From: Nemertoderma westbladi
Lineage: Eukaryota > Xenacoelomorpha > Nemertodermatida > Nemertodermatidae
Direction: 5' to 3'
Length of the DNA: 63,033 bases
Assembly: GCA_032718475.1 (NCBI GenBank)
Contig: JAUCBJ010006612.1
Location: 1 to 63,033, forward strand
Shown here piece by piece: positions 1-11,012 of the stretch; the stretch's first letter is position 1; each line of letters starts with the position of its first letter. The notes below the pieces were generated by a model. It made no database searches, was not told the DNA's origin, and saw nothing but the letters and a program-made list of their open reading frames with translations. The translations under genes were made by a program, and so were the position numbers.

Positions 1-1454
1 CCTGTACAGCCAGACAGCCGTATGTGATTCAGACAGTCAGAACAGCAGAATATAATCAGATAATACTGTAATAGGCCTACTGTAATATGCATGCCTATGC
101 CTACCCTACCAGCCTACCGGTATCAGGGTATTGGATATCGGCAATCGGCATAGGCCTACATGTAAAACCTGAAAACTTTTCAATAGCCCCCCCCCCCCCC
201 AAAAAAAAAATTTCTACAAATTATAGGCCTAATGCATAATCTGATAATGCTGTACTGCTGTACACTGTAGCCTAATTCAGTAATCGCTAATGCCAGTTAG
301 GGTAGGTTTCTTAAATAGGCAGTTTTTTTGTATTCCTATATAGGAAATCTTGCTTCCTATATCTGTATATAGGAAGTTTTGGCCGTTTTTCGGAACATTT
401 TCTTCGTTATCTTTTGAAATAAATTTTAGCGGCATATTTGAATTCCTGGTTATTGGAGGATAATCTATAGGCCTACTACGTTTGTTGTGAAAACTAGAAA
501 AAAATCTATCTGTGCGTTCGCTTTCTATTGTTCTATAGCCATTTTAAAAACGTTACTTTTTCTGAGAATTTCTTATATAGGAAATATTTTTTGGACTTCC
601 TATTTAGGAGTTTAACTTATTTCTTATTTAAAAAATTTTATGTTTTGATTTTTCTTAAATAAGAAAAAAATTTCTCCAGCAGATCTTTCCAGATATGGGC
701 TGGGTTACTGGTAGCGGTACCCCTTCCACCTTCCTAGCCTAAGCTTCTGTGAGACTGTAGGCCTATATCAGTATATGGTTTGAACTGTTGAATTTGCATA
801 CAATATAAAACTACATTCCTCCTACATCTGTACATACAGACATAGGGATGTACATTAGCTGATTAGTTTTGCACATTACATCTGTACATAGGTGATAGGT
901 AGATCACACATTACTAAACAAACAGCCAGACCGTGCGTTCCGTCATTTCTTGACAGAATGTGTTGTGTGGAGCTCGACAGGCATAGGCATTTTCAGTATA
1001 AAAATTGTAAACCCATATTTCAGTTTACCGGAATCATTACCCAGTTAACGGTAGTGTTCCCTGGCATTATTCTGCTAGTGTATTATACACTATATTCTAC
1101 TGGACATTTGCTATCTGAATAGTTACATTAATATGTCAGAAAACCAGCAGGAGGATCCATCTTGCAATTACAGCAGTGATAGCAGGATAGTGGTACCAGT
1201 GATGGTGAGGAGGGTGCAATCTGGCAATGGAATTACCAAGTCATGTAAATGACATTTTCCCCACTCCCACCAGACACCGCGCGTCTCCGATTCCGGAGCA
1301 CTTTCCATTTCTTATGACGAGTCCCATTACACCAAAAGAACCTAGTGACTCATATGATCCGACTTGGGGAGCCAACAAATGATTCGTCATCGGGGTCGGA
1401 AAACACGATAATAGCAGATGGTAAGGAAAACTGGATGACTACAGGACTAGGGTT
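1..1454. other. Non-coding AT-rich flank
   Basis: No convincing gene is visible. The stretch holds a C14 run directly followed by A10 (187-210), several copies of the palindrome TAGGCCT, and a cluster of short inverted repeats built on CCTATATAGGA and CTTAAATAAG between about 330 and 680. An open frame of 76 codons near 892-1122 shows no recognisable protein features. Confidence 0.6.
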
Positions 1455-1680
1455 TCAGGAGGTGATGTCGGGGAGATAGGTGGAGGTGGAGGTGTTGTGG
1501 GTGTGGGGGAGACAGGTGGGGGAGACAGGTGTAGGTGATGTGGGGGAGATAGGTGGAGGTGCTGTAGCTGTGGGGGAGACAGGTGGAGGTGATGTGGTAG
1601 AGATAGGTGGAGGTGTTGTGGGGTAGATAAATGGAGGTGTCTGGGTGTTGTGGCTGTGGGAGAGACAGGTGGGGAGTCGA
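1455..1680. repeat. GT-rich minisatellite
   Basis: An imperfect tandem array of units close to GGGGGAGATAGGTGGAGGTG, with spacers such as ATGTGG or TGTTGTGG, giving a period of roughly 30-36 bp and about six to seven units. The strand asymmetry (G, T and A with almost no C) makes the opposite strand read as a Pro/Thr/Ser-rich frame, which is a composition effect rather than a gene. Confidence 0.75.
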
Positions 1681-2795
1681 TTTTTTAAAATAATCAATAA
1701 TTATTCATGCAATATTTTTTTTAATAATCAATAATTATTCATGAAATAATTTTTTTTAATAATCAATAATAATTGATTATTAAAAATATTTTTTTAATAA
1801 TCAATAATTATTCATGTAATAATTTTTTTAAGAATCAATAATTTTTTTAAGAATCATTAATTTTTTTTAACAATCGTATTATTCATGCAATAATTTTTTT
1901 TAACAATCGTATTATTCATGCAATATTTTTTTTAATAATCAATAATTATTCATGAAATAATTTTTTTTAATAATCAATAATTACCTATTGATTATTAAAA
2001 ATATTTATTTTAATAATCAATAATTATTCATGCAATATTTTTTTTAATAATCAATAATTATTCATGAAATAATTTTTTTTTAATAATCAATAATTATTCA
2101 TGCAATATTTTTTTAAATAATCAATAATTATTCATGCAATATTTTTTTTAATAATCAATTCATGCAATATTTTTTTTAATAATCAATAATTATTCATGAA
2201 ATAATTTTTTTTAATAATCAATAATTAATTATTGATTATTAAATATATTTTTTTAATAATCAATAATTATTCATGCAATATTTTTTTTAATAATCAATAA
2301 TTATTCATGAAATAATTTTTTTTAATAATCAATAATTATTGATTATTAAATATATTTTTTTAATAATCAATAATTATTCATGCAATATTTTTTTTAATAA
2401 TCAATAATTATTCATCAAATATTTTTTTTTAATAATCAATAGGCCTAATTATTGATTATTAAAAATATTTTTTTTAATAATCAATAATTATTCAAGCAAT
2501 ATTTTTTTTAATAATCAATAATTATTCATGCAATATTCAATAATTATTCATGCAATATTTTTTTTAATAATCAATAATTATTCATGAATATTTTTTAAAA
2601 TAGTCAATAATTATTCATGCAATATTTTTTTTAATAATCAATAATTATTCATGAAATAATTTTTTTTAATAATCAATAATTAATTATTGATTATTAGGGC
2701 CTAAATATATTTTTTTTAATAATCAATAATTATTCATGCAATATTTTTTTTAATAATCAATAATTATTCATGAAATAATTTTTTTAAATAATCAA
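1680..2795. repeat. AT satellite, ~35-bp unit with palindromic higher-order structure
   Basis: About 30 tandem units built on AATAATCAATAATTATTCAT followed by GCAATA or GAAATAAT and a T-run, period 34-37 bp. Two alternating unit types (GCAATA and GAAATAAT endings) and recurring mirror points where AATAATCAATAATTA meets its own reverse complement (near 1768, 1985, 2226, 2340, 2445 and 2685) give a higher-order period of roughly 110-120 bp or twice that. TAGGCCTA or GGGCCTA is inserted at two mirror points (about 2440 and 2696). Confidence 0.85.
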
Positions 2796-3485
2796 TTTAT
2801 CACACCATAACTTATTCAGTTATTTGCTTGCCTTCAATCTACAAAAATTTACATATATTTGCATCAGCACATTGACATCTAAACATTGCACATTTCTTCA
2901 TCCAAGAACTTGAAGAGAGCGATATTTCACTTTTTAAATCTAATAAAATACTAAGAAATTGCAAAATGATGTTTTAAAACAATATAGTAAATAAGTTAGT
3001 GTTATTGCTGTACTCGTGTACTGTACTGTACTGATAAGTGCTGTACTACTGTCTGACTGTACTAGTAGTACTGTCAGACTGTAGTTAGTCTATATAATGT
3101 ACAATGAAATTTACAGTAATTCGGATCCTACATTCTTAAATAAATCCTCTTAAAATGAACTGGCAAGTCACCATTTTCTTAATTAAGAAAAATCAAGACA
3201 TAAAATATTTAAATAATTTATTATTAAAATAATTTCAGTAACATACTGAGAATCAGGTGATATAGGCTAATCTGATACGTGATACTGATAAGTCTACTCT
3301 ATATCACTGCAGTATTTATAGGCAAGTGCATATTTAGGATTACACTATTAAGAATTAATTACATTATTAGCTACATCCTGTCAGGCTGTTGTTTGTGCTA
3401 CAATATATACTGAAAACCGCATGCAAACATAGGATAAATGTGAAACGATACAGATACCGCAGGAAATAGGACACCAGCTGGCATT
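2796..3485. other. Non-coding region upstream of the PUS7-like gene
   Basis: AT-rich DNA without a recognisable gene. It contains CTGTACTG/ACTGTACT-type simple sequence near 3010-3090 and, at about 3168-3213, a 45-bp stretch that is nearly the reverse complement of 630-675. The promoter and 5' UTR of the following gene should lie here, but I see no diagnostic core-promoter element. Confidence 0.5.
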
Positions 3486-6400
3486 ATGGACGGGAATTCC
3501 CATTCATGTTGGCTTCCTGACACTAATGATCCGCCAAGCATTGCTATGAGGAATTATCAGAGATATTTGCCACCCAAAGGAACTAAACGTCCTTATCAGT
3601 CAGTTCACCCAGAAAATCAGCCATCTTCATATATTTATACTACACATACACCGCAATTTGACGTGGGATTCAGTGAGGTTTACCCGAATTCCCATAATAT
3701 ATCAACCATTCATCCAATGATGCCTTCTGATGAAACCCCATTGAACATACAACATATAGTGCCCCCACCATTGCCACCATTTCTAGGCCATACCTTACCA
3801 GCTGCCAGAATTAGTGGTAGCTCCAATCCAACTACAAAAAAAGTAAAGACTTTGCATAGTAGTGACGGTTCTGCATATGCTGCAATAGGTTCTGTAAAAG
3901 GGAAATCAAATCTGAGTCAACCACCTCCAAAGCAAAAATCTAGAGAAGCTGGTTTGGCTTCATTGACAAACACAGATGTTACAATGTCCAAGAAACAAAT
4001 AAAAGCAATGCAAAGAAATATGGACAAGTTTAAGAAAAATCCTGAAAGTTGGAAGTTCTTTGATAATATTCTCCAAATACCATCTTTAACTGAGGCTGGG
4101 AGAAAATATTTTGTAAAGTTAATTCTGAATTGCCATTGGCATCAAGATAGGGATTTACTTTCATATAAGCTTGTGCCTGTGGGTGATGGGCGATTGGAGT
4201 ATTGCCATCTAACAGCGTTGCACATTTTCCAGACATGGGGCATGCATTCCATATCCGGAATTATAGGTGTTTCAGAATATTTACCAAATCATGCTCTCAG
4301 TACCATTACTAAACTTCTGGAATCTGAAAAATATAATTATACAACATTTGGAGTATCAGGGGAAATTACATATCCCACTTTTAAAAATTACTTCCAGCGT
4401 ATTTCTCCTCGTTGTATAATTGACTTAAAAAAGGCATCAGGACGAACTATAAAACCCCCTACAAACCAACTTATTTTTAAGTGCACTCCTCCCTTCATCT
4501 CGAAAAGTGAATGCTCAATTCCTAGAAGACCTTTGAACTCCAGAACTTTCAATCTTACACTGACGATCCGAGGGAGTTTACATAAAATAATTAATCGTCT
4601 AAGGGAATTACAAACTGAGGGTTTTACCAATTACTTTGGAAATGCGCTGCCCGTTGGAACAAACCCGAGGGTTCCTTATGAATTTATTGATAAATATATA
4701 CTGTTAGGTAGATGGGATAATGCAGTTGATGCAATTCTGTCTAACGACTCTGCTCTCTATGAATGGTGGGGTACATCCAGTGAGATCATGTCTGAAACTT
4801 CTTGGTGGATGAACAATGAGTTATTAAGTGCAGGATTGGACATATTGAAAGATTGCAATTCACATAGTATTGCATATCAGCTGATATCCTTATTAAAAAG
4901 GTATAAAAGAAATACAGAGAAAGCCATACTAGCTCTAAATGCTCAGGGAGAACTGAGTCCTTACCGTGGTTTATACAGAAAATATTGTTGGAACAACCTG
5001 GTAACTGAGAGGTTAGAAAAAGCAAAGAGAGTTATTCTAGGCGATATTCTACTGTCAGATTCGGATTATAAACACTGTTTGGTGTCTAAGACTAATATTG
5101 CCCACTTGGTTAAAACGCACATGATCACAGATGTCTGTATGCCATTACCAATGTCTACCGTTTGTGTTGATCATATCAATGAAAATGGATATTATGAATG
5201 GCCCAATTGGCTTACTACTGTGTGCACCAACTCAAACTCCAGGTACTCCTATTCTCGGAAATACATCACACTGAGGAAAATACAGATACAACCTTCATTT
5301 ATGAGGACCGACATTGTGATTTTAAAGGAAGATGGTGACATGGGCACAGATGTACAGATCGTAAAGAAATCTAACTCCGGTACCATTGGCTCCTCGGGTT
5401 TTCTTATTAGGCCTACTGATAAGGATATTGAACACTGTAATAGAGAATCATTGGACCCAGTAGAAGACCCGAAATCTCCAAGGCCATTTGAAGATGATGT
5501 AGTGGGAGAAAATTTGGTGGAGGAATCAAAGCCAACAACTCAACCAGATATCCATAATATAATGGAATGCAGTTTCAAGGAGTCTTTGCAAGGTACGTGT
5601 CAGGGGAGTAATGCACTAGAAGGAAATTCATTCAGAGGGCCTCAGAGTCCATCTCGGGGGGAAATGGTACTGGTGGAGAAACCACAATCTCCAGGAAAAC
5701 CAGAAGACAATATGCTGGAAGGGGAACTGCCAGTGCGTAGTATTGTTGCTACTTCACCCGAAGTTCAGCATACTTCTAAAACGAATGATTTACTGGAGCA
5801 TAGTTTAAATGAGGATTTACGGGTTTCAGCTCAGATTGATAATGTGGCGGAAGGATGTTCATTTGGGCTTCACCTTCCAGCTCAGAAGCAAGTTATGGTG
5901 GAAGTTGAGAAGCCACAATCTCCAACAGAATTAGGCGATGTGTTGGTAAAGGAACAGCAACATCCAATACAATCCATTACAGATACTGATGAAGATGTGC
6001 ATCAACATAATGCCAATACCGCCATTAATGAGTTGGAAACAAGTACAGGCGAAGTAAAATCTGAATATTCAGTGGATAAATATCTATCATATAGAGAAAC
6101 TATACTGGAACGCCCTATAAATGAAAAAGTTTCAGCGCAGATTAATGATGTGGCGGAAGGATGTTCATTTGGGCTTCACCTTCCAGCTCAGAAGCAAGTT
6201 ATGGTGGAAGTTGAGAAGCCACAATCTCCAACAGAATTAGGCGATGTGTTGGTAAAGGAACAGCAACTTCCAATACAATCCATTACAGATACTGATGAAG
6301 ATGTGCATCAACATAATGCCAATACCGCCATTAATGAGTTGGAAACAAGTACAGGCGAAGTAAAATCTGAATATTCAGTGGATAAATATCTATCATATAG

Positions 6401-7142
6401 AGAAACTATACTGGAACGCCCTATAAATGAAAAAGTTTCAGCGCAGATTGATGATGTGACGGTAGGACGATCATTAAGGGAACTCGAAGTTCCAGCTCAG
6501 AAGGATGTGGAACTAGTGGTGGTGGAGGTGGCGGAGGTTCAATCGTCAACCCAAAGCAGTACAGGTGGTGCCTTGGTAAGGGAACCACAACAGACAGTGC
6601 AATCGGATTGTGAAAATATACTAGAACACTGTTTAAACAAGGATTTACAAGGTACAGCTGGGGACGTGGATAATAACCCAGAAGGAAACTTGGGTTTAGT
6701 ATCAACTATTGCTGAAGTTTCTGAAGATTTGCTTGAAGATCAGGTCAAAATTGACATGAACAACGAATTTGACATAAACAGGGAAAGGGAAACTGAACTT
6801 CAAGAGAAACCTCTTATTTTTATTGAAGGTCAAAAAGAAAGTGAGTCCAGTAATATTGATCCTAAACTCCACGACCATGCGGTGGTAGATGACCCCATGA
6901 ATATAGACACGGCTTTAATGAAAACACAACCCAGTGGCTCGTCGCATGAGAGTAAGACAAAACATTTTAGTTTGACAATTACTGACAGTCAAACCAGGAC
7001 TTCAGCTATCCATCCAAACAGCCAATACACGAGAGTTCTCAACTCGCCTGACAGGATCGGTGAGTTTCAGCTGCAAATAAGTCTAACTATACCAAAAGAA
7101 TCCTGCGCTTCGGTCTTTGTTCGTGAACTCATCCAACCTTAA
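3486..7142 (+). CDS. PUS7/PUS7L-like (TruD family) protein, probable pseudo-enzyme with repeat tail
   Basis: The intact 1218-codon frame starts at the ATG at 3486 and is uninterrupted, so no intron is needed. Residues about 175-630 resemble eukaryotic TruD-family tRNA/mRNA pseudouridine synthases: GFTNYFG (379-385) matches the family motif G(F/V)xNYFG; YCWNNLVTERL near 500 matches the SYLWNRxxSERI block; and VCMPLPM near 550 matches DVVLPLPG. Known members isomerise uridine using an Asp in a GxKD(R/K)xAxT motif. Here the aligned segment is FGVSGEITYPT (288-298), with Lys and Asp absent, and the QRFG following NYFG is also replaced. I infer an RNA-binding or structural role without catalysis. 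Residues 640-1218 form an acidic, low-complexity tail with two nearly identical 102-residue repeats and a third diverged start. The N-terminal 150 residues are Pro/Ser/Asn-rich. A retroposed, diverged paralogue would explain the single exon. Family call fairly sure; exact orthology open. Confidence 0.72.
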   Translation: MDGNSHSCWLPDTNDPPSIAMRNYQRYLPPKGTKRPYQSVHPENQPSSYIYTTHTPQFDVGFSEVYPNSHNISTIHPMMPSDETPLNIQHIVPPPLPPFLGHTLPAARISGSSNPTTKKVKTLHSSDGSAYAAIGSVKGKSNLSQPPPKQKSREAGLASLTNTDVTMSKKQIKAMQRNMDKFKKNPESWKFFDNILQIPSLTEAGRKYFVKLILNCHWHQDRDLLSYKLVPVGDGRLEYCHLTALHIFQTWGMHSISGIIGVSEYLPNHALSTITKLLESEKYNYTTFGVSGEITYPTFKNYFQRISPRCIIDLKKASGRTIKPPTNQLIFKCTPPFISKSECSIPRRPLNSRTFNLTLTIRGSLHKIINRLRELQTEGFTNYFGNALPVGTNPRVPYEFIDKYILLGRWDNAVDAILSNDSALYEWWGTSSEIMSETSWWMNNELLSAGLDILKDCNSHSIAYQLISLLKRYKRNTEKAILALNAQGELSPYRGLYRKYCWNNLVTERLEKAKRVILGDILLSDSDYKHCLVSKTNIAHLVKTHMITDVCMPLPMSTVCVDHINENGYYEWPNWLTTVCTNSNSRYSYSRKYITLRKIQIQPSFMRTDIVILKEDGDMGTDVQIVKKSNSGTIGSSGFLIRPTDKDIEHCNRESLDPVEDPKSPRPFEDDVVGENLVEESKPTTQPDIHNIMECSFKESLQGTCQGSNALEGNSFRGPQSPSRGEMVLVEKPQSPGKPEDNMLEGELPVRSIVATSPEVQHTSKTNDLLEHSLNEDLRVSAQIDNVAEGCSFGLHLPAQKQVMVEVEKPQSPTELGDVLVKEQQHPIQSITDTDEDVHQHNANTAINELETSTGEVKSEYSVDKYLSYRETILERPINEKVSAQINDVAEGCSFGLHLPAQKQVMVEVEKPQSPTELGDVLVKEQQLPIQSITDTDEDVHQHNANTAINELETSTGEVKSEYSVDKYLSYRETILERPINEKVSAQIDDVTVGRSLRELEVPAQKDVELVVVEVAEVQSSTQSSTGGALVREPQQTVQSDCENILEHCLNKDLQGTAGDVDNNPEGNLGLVSTIAEVSEDLLEDQVKIDMNNEFDINRERETELQEKPLIFIEGQKESESSNIDPKLHDHAVVDDPMNIDTALMKTQPSGSSHESKTKHFSLTITDSQTRTSAIHPNSQYTRVLNSPDRIGEFQLQISLTIPKESCASVFVRELIQP
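5823..6434 (+). repeat. 306-bp tandem duplication inside the PUS7-like gene
   Basis: Units 5823-6128 and 6129-6434 are nearly identical apart from a few substitutions near the start and one at CAACATCC versus CAACTTCC. The period is exactly 102 codons, so the frame is kept. A third copy begins at 6435 (GTTTCAGCGCAGATTGATGA) but diverges after about 40 bp, suggesting an older ancestral repeat and a recent re-duplication. Confidence 0.95.
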
Positions 7143-10100
7143 CGACTAATTCTTTGGTTTTGTTTACAAACAAGCTTTTAACTGAACTCGCACAGACGTT
7201 TCGTTCACGAACACCCGAAATCTTTATAATTAATTTTTGTTATTAATTTTTCTTTTGAATCGTTCGGTTTGGTCTTTTTTAAGTTATGTAATTTATTATT
7301 TATCTCGGCCTACTTGTAAGGTTATGAGGTTTCTCTTTATGAAGTATGTTGAAGGTCGGTTCATGCTTATTTTCGGGATTTCCCACCCCTTTTCACAGTT
7401 CAACATCAACATCAAGTTCACATCAACATGTGTCACCCCAAGTTTTTAAATTAATAACTCAAAACATATGTAGAGCAGCCCTCCGCCTCTAACCAACCCA
7501 CATTATAAATACTTTGCCGTAATGTCATTAGTTAGAAACACCCCGATGATTTGATTATATAGATTGCGATTCGCATATTATTTTTCATAACGTTACGTAC
7601 GACCCGCTCCGCCGCATAGGTAGAAGAAGCAAACGAAAATAACATAAAATTGATTCGTTTAGTTTATAGTTTACGTTGTCTATATGAATTGAATTTATAT
7701 CGAATTTTCGCTTTCCTGTATACGAGTACTATTGTGCTTATCTATTATATTACATAAAGCATCCATTCCATATTGGCACCGGTATATACCTACTGTATAT
7801 CGGCTTTGTGGATATGTGCTGGGCAGGTACAGGGAGACTTACAGGGAATACATTACATTAAAGCTACATAAATTATTTACCGGTACTGGTGTTGTTTGTT
7901 GTTTCTCTTTATATATTATTTATATTTCGTCGTGTTTATTCGTCGTGCTTTCTTGGTAATTAATTATGTAGACACCGGTGAATCGAGGTGCCTTGTCATA
8001 CAGTATATATTACATGTAAATAAAAAATTAATCCCAACCGTACGCTGTTATTTTTAAGCTATTGGGTGTAATACTGAGCCAACATGTAAAGAACATATAC
8101 GGGCCCAAACATTATTGGTCTGTCTAGTGTCGTCGATCTTGAAATACCAATTGCAATGAAAAAATATAAGATGCGTCACACATTTAATCGAACACCATTT
8201 ATTAGGGATTTGTGAAATTAATAAACTTTAATTCGTTTTTATAATGTATAATTATGAGTGATCCAAAAGAAACCTAATATTATCTATAAATGGTTAAAGC
8301 GGAAGAGAGAAAGGCGTCAACAATGGCGTTATTGGGTTCACCATGCCAAGCGAAATACCAGGGGTTTTATGGGAAAATTTTACACGCAGTTAAGAGAAGA
8401 AGGAAAAATTTAAGAATTACACTCGCATGTCATTTAAAAAAACCTTCGATAAACTTTACGAAAAAATATCTAACTAGCCAGAAAAGCAACAAACAAGCAT
8501 TTTGGTAAAAATAAATTAATTGCTGTACAATATTTTCTGGCTTGCTGCGACCCTAAGTAACCAATCACAGGGCTCCAGCCCACCTGTATATAACTCATTC
8601 AATTTAATTGAATCAATCACTAAAATTTATGATTGTCGCAGAATAAGTTTGCTAATTATTTTCAGATTCGCTTGACAACTGTGTGTGCCCGTTAATTTAA
8701 TAATTATAAATTAAGGGAAAGGACCAGGTCACATTGACTGACGGTCTATTCTAACCAAAACAATAAACGAGAATCGAAGAAATTTTAAATGGCAGAAATA
8801 AACAAAAAAAAACTCACTAACTCTTATACCGGGTATTGTTTCATTTTATTAATATTGTTGGTAATAAATAAATGTATATTTGGAAATGGAGGCCAACTTT
8901 ATTTTCGGTCAGTAAAGCAAAGCCCCCCACAATCTAAGTTGCTGAACTACTGTATTTAACTTAACATCAATTAAATTGAAAATAAATTCCAAGACGCCGT
9001 GCCGAACAACTAAACAGCAGAGCTACGGACTGAGAAGGACTGACTACTTTGCGCGCAAGAGACAATAGTAAAAACAAATTCCTATCAATTATCTAATATC
9101 TACATCTCTATGTGAAAGGTAGTACAGTATTTGTCAGCGTTATGACCCCGAGAGAGTATACAGTATGCACCGAGCGCGCGTAGGAGGTTTACATAAAGTA
9201 AAGTAAGTGATCGGTGAAGGCGTGAACCACCGGATGCAACCCGAAGGCTCTACAGGAGGGCGCCACACTAACTCCCAAGATCGAATACTTTCACTATTTT
9301 CGTTACTCTCCAGCATATGCCAGTTTCCCATTACAGCTGAGAACATTGAAGCTAGTTCTGTAGAATTCAACTCATAAATGAAAATTCGGCTTTTCTGGGA
9401 ATCGAACTCACGACCTTCCGCTTGGAACTACATAAATATAAATTTAACAAGATGTTAAAATTAAAAACTACTTATATTTACATCATTGTGGGAAAAGAAA
9501 AGTACCACTTTTCATCGTTATCACCAAAGTGTAATTATGTACAGAGCGATCGCGGCATTTTTACATAAATATTGCCCTTTTCACATACAATGATATACGT
9601 ATTACGTATGTAATTTTATTTTATGATTATTATATTATGATTTTATTATTAATTCGTTAATCGCGGTATGTCGCCTACGTAAACGTACTACTGCACTGCA
9701 TGTAGGCCTATACTGTAGTACTGTATATACTGTAGCCTATACTGTACAGTTTGTTGATTACAACCCTGTTTACATGTGGGGGGCCTATAGTTGTAAACCA
9801 GTTCTAAAAAAAAACTTGAAATTATTATCAAGTTTGAAAATATTATTTATACTGTATGTAGCCGATAATTAACTGTCATTAATCTGGATAAATATGTCGA
9901 ACATAACTGTTGACAAGATAACTAAATTATGCATATAGATTAGATTTCAAATAACGAAAAAAGAGTAGGAAATAAGTACTTTTTGCTACATTTTACAGAA
10001 ACTCGGCGATCAGAAACGCTGCTGACAAGATAATCATAGTTTGGTTTTTTAAAGAATTTTCTCAAGATGTATTAAATGTTAAAAAAATTACGATTAAATG

Positions 10101-10370
10101 TTTCAGAAAACCAATTTATTTCAATAATATCAGTTTTGCATTTCATTTCAGTTTGCTAAGTAATTTCAGATTTGGTTTTCAGTTTAATTTCAGTGTTCAG
10201 CACAAGATGATAACACGAGTAAATGTCATACCCTTTATCGTTGAGCTCTGTTGGCACGAAGGGCTAATTAAAGGAAACGGCTAAATGTTTTAGCCATAAG
10301 CTATAGAAAAAAAACTAGTCGGAAACAGTGACAATTATCCTACATATCTTTATACTCTTTTATCGTTTAA
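7143..10370. other. Intergenic region without recognised gene
   Basis: AT-rich DNA. Contains the PUS7-like 3' flank (possible poly(A) signal AATAAA at about 8018), a 72-codon open frame at 8290-8508 with no recognisable features, a short dispersed motif TTCTAACCAAAACAATAAAC at about 8749 that recurs at about 14580, and a SINE-like stretch described separately. TAGGCCTA and CTGTAGT-type repeats occur near 9700-9750. Confidence 0.5.
9130..9440 (-). repeat. Possible 5'-truncated tRNA-derived SINE
   Basis: On the minus strand GTGAGTTCGATTCCC (within about 9391-9410) is a good RNA polymerase III B box, followed by roughly 270 bp including a GC-rich block (about 9215-9265) unlike the surrounding AT-rich DNA. 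No A box is found at the expected distance upstream, so this could be a truncated SINE or a chance match. Confidence 0.3.
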
Positions 10371-10906
10371 TTAAGGGGAGTAGTACAGGCATCCAATTTT
10401 TTTTCAAATTTTTTTTCCTGTTTCATCTAGAGCAAACTTTTATCAAGATTCCAAATTTGAAAACCATATAGCAGGATCTGTCTTACTTCTCGAGATATGG
10501 CTGTCTGTCCGATGATTGACTGTCGGTTTGTCCGTCAGTATGTCTGTCCGTCAATAAAAAGCAAACTATCTGTCTAAAAAAATTCCCTATATGGGTTTTC
10601 GTGGTCGGTGACTTCATTTCTGATGTCAATATTCAAATTTTGCCTCGTCGTTTCTATCTGTATGCCTGTCAGTCTGTCCGTCAAAATATAACCGACTGAC
10701 ACTGACTGGATCATTTTTCAAAAAATAAGCTAAATATATGAAAAATAATTGAAATTCAAAAAACCAATTGGTCTACCTGAAAGCCCGTTAAATTCCGGTT
10801 GGAATGCAGGAACAGTTGGCCTATAAAGTAATATGATGCGTTCTAAAAGTGAACCGAGGCTTAATAGTAGTTTGTATGGAAAAAATGCCTATTCTACTCC
10901 CCTTAA
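10371..10906. mobile_element. TTAA-flanked inverted-repeat element (piggyBac-type MITE candidate)
   Basis: The left end reads TTAAGGGGAGTAGTACAGGC and the reverse complement of the right end reads TTAAGGGGAGTAGAATAGGC, an imperfect terminal inverted repeat of about 25 bp with TTAA at both outer edges. The 536-bp interior has no coding capacity and holds repeated TGTCTGTCCGTC-like words (about 10498-10560 and 10660-10685). TTAA target duplications are typical of piggyBac elements, but the terminal bases are not the usual CCC, so the superfamily is a guess. Confidence 0.6.
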
Positions 10907-11012
10907 TGCACTGAGCATCATCAATTATAGCAACTTTCAACTAATTGGTAATCGACCAATGTTAAGAGTATTCGGTTGAAACCCGAATAATTCAGTTCAA
11001 CTTTCAACGAAC

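Noticed and set aside
1455-1697. Minus-strand Pro/Ser/Thr-rich open frame of 80 codons
   Set aside because: It is a by-product of the GT-rich minisatellite; the peptide simply repeats the unit translation.
1680-2795. CRISPR-like regular repeats
   Set aside because: Units are contiguous and degenerate without unique spacers, and the genome is animal; it is satellite DNA.
8290-8508. 72-codon basic frame
   Set aside because: Starts at ATG but has no family resemblance and lies in AT-rich DNA; length is within chance expectation.
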